In this document: piece by piece, positions 33,179 through 43,104 of the stretch
How positions within the stretch are numbered: the stretch's first letter is position 1
Layout of the letters: every line of letters begins with the position of its first letter
Source of the DNA: Deltaproteobacteria bacterium
Lineage (GTDB): Bacteria; Desulfobacterota; BSN033; UBA1163
Length of the DNA: 59,730 nt
NCBI GenBank assembly: GCA_016875195.1
Contig: VGRY01000019.1
Span: forward strand, 1 to 59,730
Reading direction: 5' to 3'
Notes under the pieces: model-generated
What the model saw: only the letters and a program-made list of their open reading frames with translations
Told to the model about the DNA's origin: nothing
Databases searched by the model: none
Position numbers and translations under genes: made by a program

Positions 33179-33384
33179 GAATCACTCCTTGTAAACAGGA
33201 CGGGATACTTGACATTAAATGAAACGACCGTTATTTTCAAGTCGTACAATAAAGCGAAATGCCGAACCAAGCCTGCCCGGAGGGGATTCTGAACCGAGCC
33301 TGATCTTCACCCGTTCAAGGTTTAGAATAACATGTTAAGAGTTCGGGTTGAATGGTTTTTAAGGAGGATAAGGGAGGGGTGAAC

Positions 33385-34809
33385 ATGGATGAATTTATTT
33401 CCTACGATGCGACAGAGCTTGCCACGTTGGTACGGCAAAAGCAGGTCAAGGCGATTGAACTCGTAGACGCATCGATTGAGCGGATTGAACGCTTCAACCC
33501 TGCGCTTAATGCCGTCGTCACACCGATGTTTGAACAGGCTCGTCAAGCGGCAGCCGGCAAACTCATCGATGGCCCTTTTTCGGGCGTTCCTTTTTTACTA
33601 AAAGATCTGGGGGCTCCATGTGTCGGAGTTCGGATGACGATGGGATCCGCCTTTATGCATGACTTTGTGCCGGACCATGACAATGAACTGGTGGCCAGGT
33701 TGAAACAGGCCGGTTTGATCATCATCGGAAAGACCAATACGCCGGAGTTAGGCATCCTTCCAACCACTGAGCCTCGCCTGTTCGGCCCATGCCGAAATCC
33801 CTGGAATCTCCATCGCACTGCAGGCGGTTCAAGCGGAGGAGCCGCAGCAGCGGTATCGGCCCGGTTCGTTCCAATGGCTCACGGAAATGACGGTGGCGGG
33901 TCTATCCGGATACCTGCCTCGTGCTGCGGACTTTTCGGTCTTAAACCGACTCGAGCTCGCAATCCCCTTGGCCCTGATTTCGGAGATATTTTTAGCGGAT
34001 TGATCATCGATCATGCTCTAACCCTTTCCGTGAGGGATAGCGCGAGTCTCCTCGATGCTACTTCAGGTCCTGCTGACGGCGATCCTTATTGGGCGCCACC
34101 TCCGGCACGTCCGTTCCTTCAAGAAGTGGGGACCGATCCGGGTAGACTTCGCATCGGTTTTACCACCCAACACCCCACAGGTTCGAAGGTTCATGATGAT
34201 TGCGTCCTTGCGGTCAAGGATGCGGTCGGCTTATGTGCAGACCTTGGGCATGAATTGGTGGAGACTTCTCCAGAGATCAATGGAGAGTTGGTGAGACAAG
34301 CCTTTATGGTGATCTGGTCGGCCGGATGTGCCTGGATCATCAATGCGCTGGGACTGGCTACAAGCAGGAGTCCGAAGTTAGAGCAGTTTGAACCGCTCAC
34401 CTGGGCTCTTTATGAGATGGGGCGGCAACAAAGCGCTTCGTCTTATTTGCTTTCTCTGACGTTTCTTCAGCGTGTTGCTAGAGATATCGCCCGTTATTTT
34501 CAGAAAGTTGATGTCTGGCTAACTCCTACGCTTTCCGAGCCTCCGGTGGTTCTGGGAACGTTCGATTCACCTCCGGAGAAACCTCTGCAGGGTCTTCGAC
34601 GTGCGGAGGCTTTTGTTCCCTTCACACCCATCTGCAACGCCGCTGGTCTGCCAGCCATGTCTGTTCCTCTTTACTGGAATGGTGAAGGACTTCCGGTGGG
34701 TCTCCATTTTATCGGACGCTTCGGGGACGAAGCCACGCTTTTTCGGTTGGCAGGGCAGCTTGAATCAGCCCGGCCATGGATAGGGCGACGTCCAAGCCTA
34801 TCTATTTGA
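33385..34809 (+). CDS. Amidase signature family protein
   Basis: Amide hydrolase with the Ser-cisSer-Lys triad. 474 residues from ATG 33385, seven bases after GGAGGGG. The catalytic lysine is in [10 protein letters not shown], the cis-serine and nucleophile in the glycine/serine-rich [14 protein letters not shown] and [13 protein letters not shown]. The substrate pocket region ([14 protein letters not shown]) is intact. No GatB/GatC gene is adjacent and the sequence looks like a stand-alone aryl or carboxamide amidase rather than GatA. No signal peptide. An independent unit upstream of a small unknown gene. Confidence 0.92.
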   Translation: MDEFISYDATELATLVRQKQVKAIELVDASIERIERFNPALNAVVTPMFEQARQAAAGKLIDGPFSGVPFLLKDLGAPCVGVRMTMGSAFMHDFVPDHDNELVARLKQAGLIIIGKTNTPELGILPTTEPRLFGPCRNPWNLHRTAGGSSGGAAAAVSARFVPMAHGNDGGGSIRIPASCCGLFGLKPTRARNPLGPDFGDIFSGLIIDHALTLSVRDSASLLDATSGPADGDPYWAPPPARPFLQEVGTDPGRLRIGFTTQHPTGSKVHDDCVLAVKDAVGLCADLGHELVETSPEINGELVRQAFMVIWSAGCAWIINALGLATSRSPKLEQFEPLTWALYEMGRQQSASSYLLSLTFLQRVARDIARYFQKVDVWLTPTLSEPPVVLGTFDSPPEKPLQGLRRAEAFVPFTPICNAAGLPAMSVPLYWNGEGLPVGLHFIGRFGDEATLFRLAGQLESARPWIGRRPSLSI

Positions 34810-34919
34810 GAAAACCGTCAAACGTGGGAATCTTTACCCCATTGTTGCAAAAACGGGCATGGGCAGGTTGCTCTTCAAGGCTTCAAATGGCCATTGATTC
34901 GGAATTTTATGGGAAATCA

Positions 34920-34946
34920 AAGAATTCATTTTTAGTGAATTCTGAC
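34920..34946 (+). terminator. Hairpin after the amidase gene
   Basis: GAATTCA (34922-34928) and TGAATTC (34936-34942) flank TTTTTAG. A second weak hairpin (ACAGG...CCTGT) follows at 34958-34976. The rest of the 268-base gap is without recognisable content. Confidence 0.35.
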
Positions 34947-35077
34947 AGGGCAAGGAAACAGGTGAGTTGACCTGTAAAAGGTTGGGCTTGAAGCCTTTCC
35001 GAACAACCCGCCCATACCCGTTTGATCGAAATATTTTCAATATTAGGATTTAGAATCTTTAAAAGAGAGGATTACAG

Positions 35078-35425
35078 ATGATACGTGCCAAATTATGGTT
35101 TCGTTGTGCGGCCATGCATGACCCTGTCACCCCCATGATTGTCCAACCGGCCATTATTGGATGGGAGGCGAAGCGGAGAAGAGTGGATCTTAAAATCGAA
35201 CGTGCCTTCAATGGAGATGAGTTGGTCCGGCGAATGAAAGGATGGGTTACGGTTGACCCGAATCAGGTTATCGAGGTAGTGTATCAGTATGGAAGATTAA
35301 AGATCCTTGATGATCAAGAGTTGGTCATTGAATTCGAGAAAATGGAAGATTTGCAAAACTTACTGGGGGCTTTTCAAAAAGTATTTGGGGGAGAGGTAGA
35401 TGCTGAATTGATCCCCCCAAAATAA
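35078..35425 (+). CDS. Small protein of unknown function
   Basis: 115 residues from ATG 35078 (AGAGAGGA upstream). The sequence is charged and soluble, with no signal peptide, metal motif or membrane segment. It opens MIRAKLWFRCAAMHDPVTPMI; two-domain alternation (WEAKRRRVDLKIE, VVYQYGRLKIL, VIEFEKMEDLQNLLGAF) suggests a small alpha-beta fold. I do not recognise the family. It lies about 100 bases before the GspA-GspB pair on the same strand and may be unrelated to it. Confidence 0.7.
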   Translation: MIRAKLWFRCAAMHDPVTPMIVQPAIIGWEAKRRRVDLKIERAFNGDELVRRMKGWVTVDPNQVIEVVYQYGRLKILDDQELVIEFEKMEDLQNLLGAFQKVFGGEVDAELIPPK

Positions 35426-35527
35426 GAAAAAGCAACACATTGATACAAACGATAATAATTCAGTTTACACACTTTATGGAATCTGGTATTTTAGTCATAC
35501 CACAATCGAAACGAAAGGACCTTGTTG

Positions 35528-37174
35528 ATGTATCTTGACTTTTTTGGGTTCAGGGAAAAACCTTTCAACCTGACACCCGACCCGCGTTTCGTCTTCCTGA
35601 GCAAGAACCATAAAGAAGCCTTTGCCCATCTTTTATATGGCATTCAGAACCATGCAGGATTCATCCTCCTCACCGGGGAAGTGGGATCAGGGAAGACAAC
35701 CGTTTTGCGAACACTCCTCAGTCAGCTCGATGCGGATCATCATCGGACTGCCCTGATCTTTAATCCATGCCTTTCACCCACCGAACTTCTTAGGAACGTT
35801 AATCGGGAATTTGGTATCTCATCAGAAATTTCTACCCCTTCAGACCTTCTCGATTTACTCAATCAGTTCCTTCTCAAAGAAAATGCAGAGGGCCATACTG
35901 TTGTTCTCGTGATCGACGAAGCGCAAGGTTTGGAAACCTCCGTTCTTGAGCAGATACGGTTGATTTCAAATCTTGAGACAGAAAGGGATAAACTTGTACA
36001 AATCGTTCTGTCCGGGCAACCTGAGTTCCTCGATATTTTAAATAGGAACGAGATGCGGCAGCTCAACCAGCGCATTACTGTCCGGTATCATCTCCAACCC
36101 ATGGATTTTCAGGATACCGTACAATACATCCACCACCGGCTTGAATTAGCAGGAGTCAGGAGCGGACAGATCTTTACACATCAAGCCCTGAAGAAAATCT
36201 ATCGATATTCCGGGGGGCTTCCACGACTCATCAACGCAGTTTGTGACAGAGCGCTTTTGACCGGTTTTGCAAGGGATAAGACAAAGATAGATGCACGAAT
36301 TACGGCAGCAGGGATCAAAGATATGGATAGAAGTTCGGGAGCCTACGTCCGAAAATGGCGTTATGCCATAGTTACATTGGTTGTGCTCGCCGTCTTTGTT
36401 GCAGGAATACTTTCTCTTCATTGGGATGGAGTGATCAACACCATCCGTCCTTCGAAAACAATAAAAACCACTGAAAAGCAGATCGAAACAGTCCCCACAT
36501 CCAATGACGAAGAGCTATTTCGTGCGATGGTTGCCGAATTGGGGAAAACCACTGAAATAGAAAGCGCCCGGAGAGCCTTTAATGCGCTGGTTAAATTCTG
36601 GCATGTTCCCCCCATCCCCGAAAATACCCCCATGAGCCAGTTCAATGAGATTGAACGTGCGGCTCTGGAAAGGGATCTCAGACTCTATCGTTTCTCCGGA
36701 AATCTGGGGGCTTTGCTCAGACTGGACACTCCCGCATTTCTTGAGATGAACTTTCCAGAGGTTCAGGGGGGACGATTTATTTCTTTGGTCGGGCTTGATA
36801 ATGACAAATTCCTTATTGATCCTTCGGCCCCTGAGAAACAATATCTTTCCTTCGAGGAAATTGAACAACACTGGTCAGGTAAAGGATTTATCCTATGGAG
36901 AGATTTTTTGAGTATCCTGCCCCATATGCCCTTTATGCCCTTGGGGCAGAAAGGGGAACACATTAAACGGCTGCAGGGGCTTCTCAAAGAAGGAGGGGTA
37001 TATCACCAGCCCTTGACGGGGGTTTACGATCCTGAAACTCTTGCTGCGATTAAGAAGTTCCAATTGTCAAAAGGAATCGAACAGGATGGGATTGTGGGCG
37101 GTCAAACTCTGATGCTATTGTATCATTCCATTGATCGCTTCAAGGTGCCGGGGATCAGGGAAGGTCAGAAATGA
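35528..37174 (+). CDS. gspA: GspA/ExeA-like AAA ATPase with peptidoglycan-binding domain
   Basis: Membrane ATPase that helps insert the type II secretion secretin through peptidoglycan in GspA-GspB pairs. 548 residues. The cytoplasmic AAA domain has Walker A GEVGSGKTT (about residues 50-58) and Walker B VVLVIDEAQ. A single membrane helix (WRYAIVTLVVLAVFVAGILSL, about 277-297) separates it from the periplasmic part: a C39-like but apparently inactive segment (about 330-450), then a peptidoglycan-binding domain (HIKRLQGLLKEGGVY...GVYDPETLAAIKKFQLSKG). ATG 35528 is chosen over two TTG codons. It overlaps gspB by four bases (ATGA), so the two are coupled. Core T2SS genes are not in the window. 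Confidence 0.9.
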   Translation: MYLDFFGFREKPFNLTPDPRFVFLSKNHKEAFAHLLYGIQNHAGFILLTGEVGSGKTTVLRTLLSQLDADHHRTALIFNPCLSPTELLRNVNREFGISSEISTPSDLLDLLNQFLLKENAEGHTVVLVIDEAQGLETSVLEQIRLISNLETERDKLVQIVLSGQPEFLDILNRNEMRQLNQRITVRYHLQPMDFQDTVQYIHHRLELAGVRSGQIFTHQALKKIYRYSGGLPRLINAVCDRALLTGFARDKTKIDARITAAGIKDMDRSSGAYVRKWRYAIVTLVVLAVFVAGILSLHWDGVINTIRPSKTIKTTEKQIETVPTSNDEELFRAMVAELGKTTEIESARRAFNALVKFWHVPPIPENTPMSQFNEIERAALERDLRLYRFSGNLGALLRLDTPAFLEMNFPEVQGGRFISLVGLDNDKFLIDPSAPEKQYLSFEEIEQHWSGKGFILWRDFLSILPHMPFMPLGQKGEHIKRLQGLLKEGGVYHQPLTGVYDPETLAAIKKFQLSKGIEQDGIVGGQTLMLLYHSIDRFKVPGIREGQK

Positions 37175-37962
37175 GTGTTATCCTCGATGTCTTAAAAAAA
37201 CTGGATCGTGAAAAGCCGTCCCGTAAGGAACAACCCCCCAATATTGCCACAGAAATCCTCAGCGCTGATCTTCCACGGCCAAAGAGAAGAATTCCACTCA
37301 ATGTCATTATTGTTTCCCTTACCGCAGTCGTTACTGCTGGTATCACCTATGTCCTGGTGAAGGAGTCCGGTTTATTGACCAAACCGTCACCCACTGTTCA
37401 GCCCGGCCCTTCTGGGACAAGCCGACAGGCTAAACCAGCTCCAGTGGAAGTGAACGTCAAAAAGAAATCATCGCCTCCTTTACCTGTGGGTCCCGCTGAA
37501 CCCGTTCAGAAAGTCGCTCCAACACCATCTCTCCGTGAATCCGTTCGTGAAACAAAAGAAGATGCCCCTAAGGTTGTTCCAAAAACAGAGGTGGCTCCTG
37601 AAAAAAAAGCTATCGAAGTACCCAAACCTCCTGTCGAAAGCAAGCCCATCAGTGCTCCTCCGGAGGAGAAAAAAACAAGCCCAAGCCAGAACGTTACTCC
37701 TGCCAAGAAAGAAATCGCTCCTGTGGAACCACCAAAGAAGATTCCTGAAACACCAGTGGTTGAGCCAGCTAAAAAACCTCCATCACTCACCCTATCAGCC
37801 ATTGTCTGGTACGAAGATTCCTCGATGCGGTTTGCAATTGTCAATGGATTAAAGGCGACAGAAGGTTCTCTTGTCGAAGGGGCAAAGGTCGTAGAAATAA
37901 ATCGTACCAGCGTTCGCTTCCTACATAATCAACAGTATTTTGAGGTTTCCATTTCAAGGTAA
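37171..37962 (+). CDS. gspB: GspB-like type II secretion assembly protein
   Basis: Partner of GspA, 263 residues. A short cytoplasmic N-terminus is followed by one membrane helix (NVIIVSLTAVVTAGITYVLV, about 49-68). A long Pro/Lys/Ala/Val-rich periplasmic linker runs from about 75 to 205. The compact C-terminal T2SSB domain is LTLSAIVWYEDSSMRFAIVNG through FLHNQQYFEVSISR. This TonB-like plan fits GspB/OutB and relatives. The low-complexity linker presumably spans the periplasm. Translation is coupled to gspA. Confidence 0.87.
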   Translation: MSVILDVLKKLDREKPSRKEQPPNIATEILSADLPRPKRRIPLNVIIVSLTAVVTAGITYVLVKESGLLTKPSPTVQPGPSGTSRQAKPAPVEVNVKKKSSPPLPVGPAEPVQKVAPTPSLRESVRETKEDAPKVVPKTEVAPEKKAIEVPKPPVESKPISAPPEEKKTSPSQNVTPAKKEIAPVEPPKKIPETPVVEPAKKPPSLTLSAIVWYEDSSMRFAIVNGLKATEGSLVEGAKVVEINRTSVRFLHNQQYFEVSISR

Positions 37963-38021
37963 TAAACCCCCTCCATATCATCACCTTTAAACCTAACTTA
38001 CAATAATGAAATGACGTATTT

Positions 38022-38102
38022 TGGAAAATCTCCCCCGTCCCTTCTTTGCCAAATCCCGATTTATCGGGACCTTTTGCAAAGGGAGGCAAGGAGGGATTAG
38101 AG
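38022..38102. repeat. Family C-related repeat
   Basis: CCCCGTCCCTTCTTTGCC, CCCGATTTATCGGGA hairpin, TTTTGCAAAGGGAGGCAAGG, AGGGATTAGAG. Resembles the CCCTTTGCC...GGCAAAGGGAGG core of 29360-29435. Lies between gspB and the convergent hydrolase gene. Confidence 0.55.
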
Positions 38103-38155
38103 AGATGATTTCTATGCAATTATTGAATGATTCATGCTGGAGTGTTAAAAACTCC

Positions 38156-39010
38156 TTATTCACTAAGGAAGTTGAGGATGGCCTGGTCACGCTTTGGATT
38201 GGGCTGAAAGAGGATTGTATAATGGTTGGTGCCTTCTATGTCCACTCGTCTGGAGTTTTTTATTTCACGAGTCATGCGTTCTGCCACATCCTCGGGAAGT
38301 ACAACATCGTCTTCAGCCAGCATGCCTTTTGTTGCGCGAAGGATAAGAGTAGGGCATGAAACTCTGGAATAGAACTGAGTCGAATCCCCCTTTCTTAAAT
38401 TGATTGCTTCTTCTTCAATATGCTTTGGGTGGACACGGGAACGAACTCCCCCCTCTACTTTTTCCACCTCGTACTGGAAATAGGTCTCCATATAAATATT
38501 CCAGGGCTGTAAAAAAGGAGCCTGTTTCATCAAGGAGACATAGGCTTCAAAAGAGGGGAAGACTTGCCCCAAACGGTCTAAAGAAGGTTTGATTCCTGCG
38601 AAGACCTTGGCCATCTGAACTTCGGAAAGCTTCCCTCCGCCGTCGACCAGGATCAGACGATCCACTCGTTGAGGATGCTGTGCTGCTAAAACAAGCGATA
38701 TGAAAGCGCCCAGGGAGTGGCCCATCAGGACTGGCCGTTCCAGCCCCTGATCGTCCATCAGGGAAATGATATCCCTGCAATGGTGCTCAATGGAATATCC
38801 GGTGGGCGGTTTGTCGGAGAGTCCCCGTCCGCGTAGATCCATGGCAATGATCCTGCACTGAGAAGTGAGCGCTGAGGCTGTACAATCCCAGAAACGACTA
38901 TTTGCTGTCAGGCCATGAACACAGAGAATGGGGCGGCCTTTTCCCTCCCATACTGCCAATTGAATTTCAATTCCATCGCCTCTGGTTTTTATCATTTTCG
39001 GTTCAGACAT
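38156..39010 (-). CDS. Alpha/beta hydrolase
   Basis: Serine hydrolase fold, 284 residues. Oxyanion motif CVHGLTANSRFWD (about 30-42), nucleophile elbow GHSLGAF (about 95-101), a probable acid Asp in the later DLRGRGLS/LVDGGG strands, and base His in EGTNHYTILF near the C-terminus. Highest family similarity by eye is to the haloalkane dehalogenase/epoxide hydrolase/lactonase cluster, but the substrate is unknown. It lies downstream of the Liv1 genes, separated by a hairpin at 39060-39086 that could end the Liv1 transcript, so it may be a separate unit. Confidence 0.88.
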   Translation of the reverse strand: MSEPKMIKTRGDGIEIQLAVWEGKGRPILCVHGLTANSRFWDCTASALTSQCRIIAMDLRGRGLSDKPPTGYSIEHHCRDIISLMDDQGLERPVLMGHSLGAFISLVLAAQHPQRVDRLILVDGGGKLSEVQMAKVFAGIKPSLDRLGQVFPSFEAYVSLMKQAPFLQPWNIYMETYFQYEVEKVEGGVRSRVHPKHIEEEAINLRKGDSTQFYSRVSCPTLILRATKGMLAEDDVVLPEDVAERMTREIKNSRRVDIEGTNHYTILFQPNPKRDQAILNFLSE

Positions 39011-39059
39011 CTTCTTCTCCTTCTCTCAAATAACCCCACCTAGCCTTTATAACTCCCCC

Positions 39060-39086
39060 TTCCCCCTCTTATCTTAAGAGGGGGAA
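39060..39086 (-). terminator. Perfect 12-bp hairpin, possible Liv1 terminator
   Basis: CCCCCTCTTA (39062-39071), loop TCT, TAAGAGGGGG (39075-39084), extended by TT/AA. Downstream of the Liv1 LivM gene on the minus strand. No long U tract; also part of the family C-like sequence group. Confidence 0.5.
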
Positions 39087-39161
39087 GATGGATGGGGGCG
39101 TTAGATTGGGAGGTGTGAGGGGTTATAAAATAAAAACACTTACACAAAAGCCGGAAGATCT

Positions 39162-40250
39162 CTAATTGTTTTTCTTCCTCGAAAAGAATTCCTGGACGGT
39201 TCCTACAATTCCCTTAGGAAAGAAATAGACGATGATGATGAATAAAAGCCCGAAATAGAACAACCATCGTTCAGAAAGCCTCGTGGCCATTGGGACTCCT
39301 GGCAGAATCGAGGCAATGAGCACCTGCAGTTTTGGAAGAAAAGCGCGGGTGATCATGAGAAAAGCTGCCCCATAGATCGAGCCGTAGAGCGTTCCCATCC
39401 CTCCTACAATGACCATCAAGAGGACGTCCACCATGATGGAAACGTTTAGACTTGAATCCGGGCTCACATAACAGACCCAGATGGCATAACATCCTCCTGT
39501 CACAGCGGCAATGCAACTGGCAAAGGAGGAGGCGATGACCTGAAATAAGTAGGTTCTGTATCCCAGGGCAATGGATCGCGGCTCATTGTCTCGAATAGAT
39601 TGGAGGACCCGGCCTACGGGGGAGTGGACGAAACGAAGCATTAAAAGAAAAAGGATGACAGAGACGATCAGGATGAGATAATAGCTGACCATTCTCCCAG
39701 TAAATTCGATTCCCAGGAATCGGCCAAGGTTATAATCCACAGCCAATATCCCGGGAAGTTTAAAACTGATTCCGTCGTCCCCTCCGGTGATGGATCGAAG
39801 TTGGCTCGAGAGGATGAAGGCGAACTCCATAAAGGCCAGAGTGACCATGGCAAAGAAGATCGCCCGGATGCGAAGGGAAAACAGGCCGATCAATACCGAA
39901 AGAATTCCAGAAATGACGATGGCAATGAGAAAAGAAAGCGCCAGATGGCTGTAGGAAATCCATCCCAGCTTCCCCATGAAGATCCCGACAAAATACGAGC
40001 CGATCCCGAAATAGAGAACATGGCCCAATGAGACGATTCCCGTGTATCCGAGAATCACATCGTAACTTGCCACCAATGCAGAGAAAATGATGATCTTTAA
40101 AACAACATCGAGCACTTCAAACGAACGGAACAGGAGGGGAGTGAAGATAAAGAAGGCCAGGAGTATTATTCTGAGAAAGAAAGAAGGGCTTCTGAAACGG
40201 GCTTTCTTCTCCGTTGACCGAAATTGTTGAACAGGATTCATCATGGGCAT
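39162..40250 (-). CDS. livM: Liv-type ABC transporter permease LivM (system 1)
   Basis: Inner-membrane permease of a branched-chain amino acid-type importer. 362 residues with about nine to ten hydrophobic segments and the family loop GGMGTLYGSIYGAAFLM plus DNEPRSIALGYRTYLFQVIAS, the conserved coupling segment. ATG 40250 has near alternatives (codons 3, 4). It is last of five genes (LivK, LivG, LivF, LivH, LivM in transcription order), although a family A repeat separates LivF from LivH. In this genomic setting, beside CoA ligases and CoA-transferase, the solute may be an aromatic or fatty acid-like carboxylate rather than leucine. Confidence 0.93.
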   Translation of the reverse strand: MPMMNPVQQFRSTEKKARFRSPSFFLRIILLAFFIFTPLLFRSFEVLDVVLKIIIFSALVASYDVILGYTGIVSLGHVLYFGIGSYFVGIFMGKLGWISYSHLALSFLIAIVISGILSVLIGLFSLRIRAIFFAMVTLAFMEFAFILSSQLRSITGGDDGISFKLPGILAVDYNLGRFLGIEFTGRMVSYYLILIVSVILFLLMLRFVHSPVGRVLQSIRDNEPRSIALGYRTYLFQVIASSFASCIAAVTGGCYAIWVCYVSPDSSLNVSIMVDVLLMVIVGGMGTLYGSIYGAAFLMITRAFLPKLQVLIASILPGVPMATRLSERWLFYFGLLFIIIVYFFPKGIVGTVQEFFSRKKNN

Positions 40251-40306
40251 TTTTATTGCTAACTTTGCAATTTACAATTTTCAATATGCATTGGGTTTCA
40301 AACCCT

Positions 40307-41293
40307 TCAGGTCCCTTCCGGAAATAGTCCTGTTGGACGAATCGAAAGGATGATCACAAGAAGCAACATGGTGATGCCGAGCGCCGCCTTTGGCACCAGA
40401 TAGGCCACGTAATTGTACGAAAGCCCTACCAAGAGAGCTCCTACCACAGAGCCGGTCATGCTTCCAAGGCCTCCGATGATGGCCACGATGAGGGCAAAGA
40501 TAATCACCTCTCCTCCCATGGCTGGATGAATCGATTTAACGAAAGTCGCCCACATTCCACCGCCGATGGCAGCGAGAGCAGAGCCTACGGCAAAAACTCC
40601 AGTGAAATACCGGTAGATATTGTGCCCCATCACCTGAACCATCTCAGGATTCTCCACGCCTGCCCGGACAATTGTTCCCAATTTTGTTTTTTTCAGAATC
40701 GTGAAAATGGCAAGATAAAGGATAAATCCTATGATAATCGCAATCAGAGGGTACTTCGAAACCACCACGTCAAAGAGATCCCAGGAACCCATAAAGCTCA
40801 AAGGAACCGGCATGACTTCGTCATTCGGACCCCAGACAATGCGGATCAGTTCTTCCATGACAGTCATTGCGCCGACAGTGATAAAGATTTGAAAAAGATG
40901 GCTTCCATAGACAGGACGGATGACCAACCTCTCCGTGATAATGCCAAGAATGGCAACCAGGAGTCCTGCAACGATAAGGGCCAAAAGAAAGATGGCGATG
41001 TTGGAAAAGATGGAATCAGAACCACCCCAACCCGTCCATTTGTTCATCAACGTAAATGCGGAAAAGCCGATATAGGCTCCCCAGGTAAACAGAGCCCCAT
41101 GGGCTAAATTAAGGACGCTCAGAAAGCCGAATATCAGTGAGAACCCCGAGGCGACCAGGAAAAGAAGCATCCCCATCGCCAGACCGGAGATGGTCAGGGT
41201 AATGTAGGTTTTAGGACTGATCAACAGAAGAGGAGAAAGGAAGATTCCTACCACAATGAATTTAGGAGCCCATTTTTTGAATTGGTCATCCAT
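40307..41293 (-). CDS. livH: Liv-type ABC transporter permease LivH (system 1)
   Basis: Second membrane subunit of the same importer, 328 residues. LivH signatures: FLSVLNLAHGALFTWGAYIGF near residue 65 and ALIVAIIGGLGSMTGSVVGALLVG near the C-terminus, with a RAGVENPEMVQVMGHN coupling loop. The N-terminal extension of about 20 residues before the first helix is slightly longer than in E. coli LivH. Ends 56 bases before LivM. Family A repeat DNA (41328-41488) lies between this gene and LivF. Confidence 0.93.
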   Translation of the reverse strand: MDDQFKKWAPKFIVVGIFLSPLLLISPKTYITLTISGLAMGMLLFLVASGFSLIFGFLSVLNLAHGALFTWGAYIGFSAFTLMNKWTGWGGSDSIFSNIAIFLLALIVAGLLVAILGIITERLVIRPVYGSHLFQIFITVGAMTVMEELIRIVWGPNDEVMPVPLSFMGSWDLFDVVVSKYPLIAIIIGFILYLAIFTILKKTKLGTIVRAGVENPEMVQVMGHNIYRYFTGVFAVGSALAAIGGGMWATFVKSIHPAMGGEVIIFALIVAIIGGLGSMTGSVVGALLVGLSYNYVAYLVPKAALGITMLLLVIILSIRPTGLFPEGT

Positions 41294-41327
41294 AAAGTGT
41301 CCACTTCTGAATTAGCAACCGTAAAAT

Positions 41328-41488
41328 CCAAAATTCGAATATCGGGCGAAGCGTCCTCTTAGGACCAATTCGAAACAAATCCGAATCACCAAAATTCTAA
41401 GCTCGAAACAAAAGGATTAATATTTGAACATTTGCTATTTGAGTTTTGATATTGTTTCGAAATTCGGATTTCGTGCTTCGAAATTTAG
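41328..41488. repeat. Family A intergenic repeat inside Liv1
   Basis: Begins AAAATTCGAATATCGGGCGA, carries the inverted AGCGTCCTCTTAGGACC module and ends TTTCGGATTTCGTGCTTCG. It lies between livF and livH of the first Liv system. Confidence 0.87.
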
Positions 41489-41547
41489 ATAAGATACACC
41501 TTTTGCAACAGCATTGCCTCTTTGCACACACCTTATCCCATACAGGT

Positions 41548-42267
41548 CTAACCAGCGCTTGAAATTCCCAGATACTTCTTCTTCAATTCTTCGTCTCGAA
41601 TCAACTCTTCCATCTGTCCATGATGGACGGTCCTTCCGTCGTCAAAGAGGTAGAAATCGCTACCAAGGCTGCTGGCCATATAGAAGTTTTGCTCCACAAG
41701 AATCACCACGGTAAATTCCTTCAGCTTATTGATGGAGTCAATCAGATGGTCAATGATAATCGGAGCCAACCCTTTGGAAGGCTCATCGATCAACAACAGT
41801 TCGTTCCGGTTCACCAGAGGACGAGCGATGGCAAGCATCTGCTTCTGTCCACCGCTGAGATTCCCTGCCGTTGATTTCCAGAATTTCTTCAGATCAGGGA
41901 AAATATCGAAGACGGTGTCCATCCTCTGCCGGCTCTCCCCATTCTCCTGAAGCATGGCCACACGGAAATTTTCCTCCACGGTGAGCAAGTTGAATATCCC
42001 TCGATCTTCAGGCACGAACCCAATTCCCAGACGGGATATCTCGTAAGATTTCATATGGTGAATGGCTTTTTCTTTGAACAGGATGGTTCCTTGAGAAGGG
42101 GAGAGCAATCCCATGATCGTTCGCAATGTGGTACTCTTGCCTGCACCGTTTCTACCCAGAAGAACCGTGACCTTCCCCGGGTTAACCCTGAAAGAGACTC
42201 CTTGAAGGATATGGTGTTTTCCGATATAGGAATGGATTCCTTCGACTTTGAGGATCGCTTCACCCAC
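41548..42267 (-). CDS. livF: Liv-type ABC transporter ATP-binding protein LivF (system 1)
   Basis: Cytoplasmic ATPase of the importer. 239 residues from a GTG start at 42267 that has GGAGG eight bases upstream and overlaps the livG stop. An upstream in-frame ATG (42342) would add 25 residues inside livG and is less likely. Walker A LLGRNGAGKSTT, signature NLSGGQKQMLAIARPL, Walker B ELLLIDEPSKGLAP, with EQN(F) replacing the usual switch. The K in place of E/D in SKGLAP is common in LivF. Translationally coupled to livG. Confidence 0.93.
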   Translation of the reverse strand: MGEAILKVEGIHSYIGKHHILQGVSFRVNPGKVTVLLGRNGAGKSTTLRTIMGLLSPSQGTILFKEKAIHHMKSYEISRLGIGFVPEDRGIFNLLTVEENFRVAMLQENGESRQRMDTVFDIFPDLKKFWKSTAGNLSGGQKQMLAIARPLVNRNELLLIDEPSKGLAPIIIDHLIDSINKLKEFTVVILVEQNFYMASSLGSDFYLFDDGRTVHHGQMEELIRDEELKKKYLGISSAG

Positions 42268-43057
42268 GGGCTCGACCTCCGCCGAAATAGGCCTCCTGGA
42301 CCTCTCTATTTTGGCTGACAGCCTCTGGAGCATCGTCTGCAATTAATTTTCCTTCATGCAGGACGGCAATTGAATCCGAAAGAGCCATTAGCACATCCAT
42401 CTTGTGTTCTACCAGTAGAATCGTTTTATCCCTCCGGTTCTTGATCTGTTTGAGAAGTTCCAGAATAGAAGGAACCTCCTCCAGCGCCATGCCGGCTGTA
42501 GGTTCGTCTAACAGAAGAACTTCCGGCTCCAAGGCAAGGAGAATGGCTATTTCTAACTTCCGCTGTTCCCCGTGAGTGAGGCCGCTCGCAGGGACATTCC
42601 ATTTTGTTTCCAGCAGTACTCTTTTCAAGATTTCATAGGCTTGATCTTCCAATTCTGAAAAGTGAAGGTAGCTTTTCCAAAAATTAAAGCCGATATCTTT
42701 CTGAGATTGAATGGCCAGTCGGACATTTTCCAATACGGTCAGGGAGAGGAAGACATTGGTGAGCTGGAAGGATCTTCCAATACCCAGTTGGGTTCGTGTA
42801 GCAGGAGAACATGGCGTGATGTCTTTTCCTTTAAAGAAGACCTTTCCTTCCGTAGGGCGATATTGCCCGGAGATCATGTTAAAGAAGGTCGTTTTGCCAG
42901 CGCCATTCGGGCCAATAATGGATTTGAATGTAAAGGGTTGGATTTGGAGGCTAACATGATCGACGGCAACATGTCCGCCGAAGCGAATGGTCAGGTCTTT
43001 TGTTTCAATGATGGGGGATGGAGTCACAATGTTACCATCTACTGATTGGCATACCAT
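42260..43057 (-). CDS. livG: Liv-type ABC transporter ATP-binding protein LivG (system 1)
   Basis: Second ATPase of the importer, 265 residues. Walker A IIGPNGAGKTTFFNMI, signature LTHGEQRKLEIAIAL (the family's usual LSHGEQR), Walker B VLLLDEPTAGMALEE and HKMDVLM switch histidine. The first dozen residues (MVCQSVDGNIV) are weakly supported and the start could be internal. Lies between the binding protein gene and livF. Confidence 0.93.
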   Translation of the reverse strand: MVCQSVDGNIVTPSPIIETKDLTIRFGGHVAVDHVSLQIQPFTFKSIIGPNGAGKTTFFNMISGQYRPTEGKVFFKGKDITPCSPATRTQLGIGRSFQLTNVFLSLTVLENVRLAIQSQKDIGFNFWKSYLHFSELEDQAYEILKRVLLETKWNVPASGLTHGEQRKLEIAILLALEPEVLLLDEPTAGMALEEVPSILELLKQIKNRRDKTILLVEHKMDVLMALSDSIAVLHEGKLIADDAPEAVSQNREVQEAYFGGGRARG

Positions 43058-43104
43058 CTTTATACGATGAAGTCAGTAAGCCATTCAATTTTGTTAGAGT
43101 GGTT

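Noticed and set aside
37171..37962. TonB protein
   Set aside because: Pro/Lys-rich linker resembles TonB, but the C-terminal domain is T2SSB-like and the gene is coupled to gspA.
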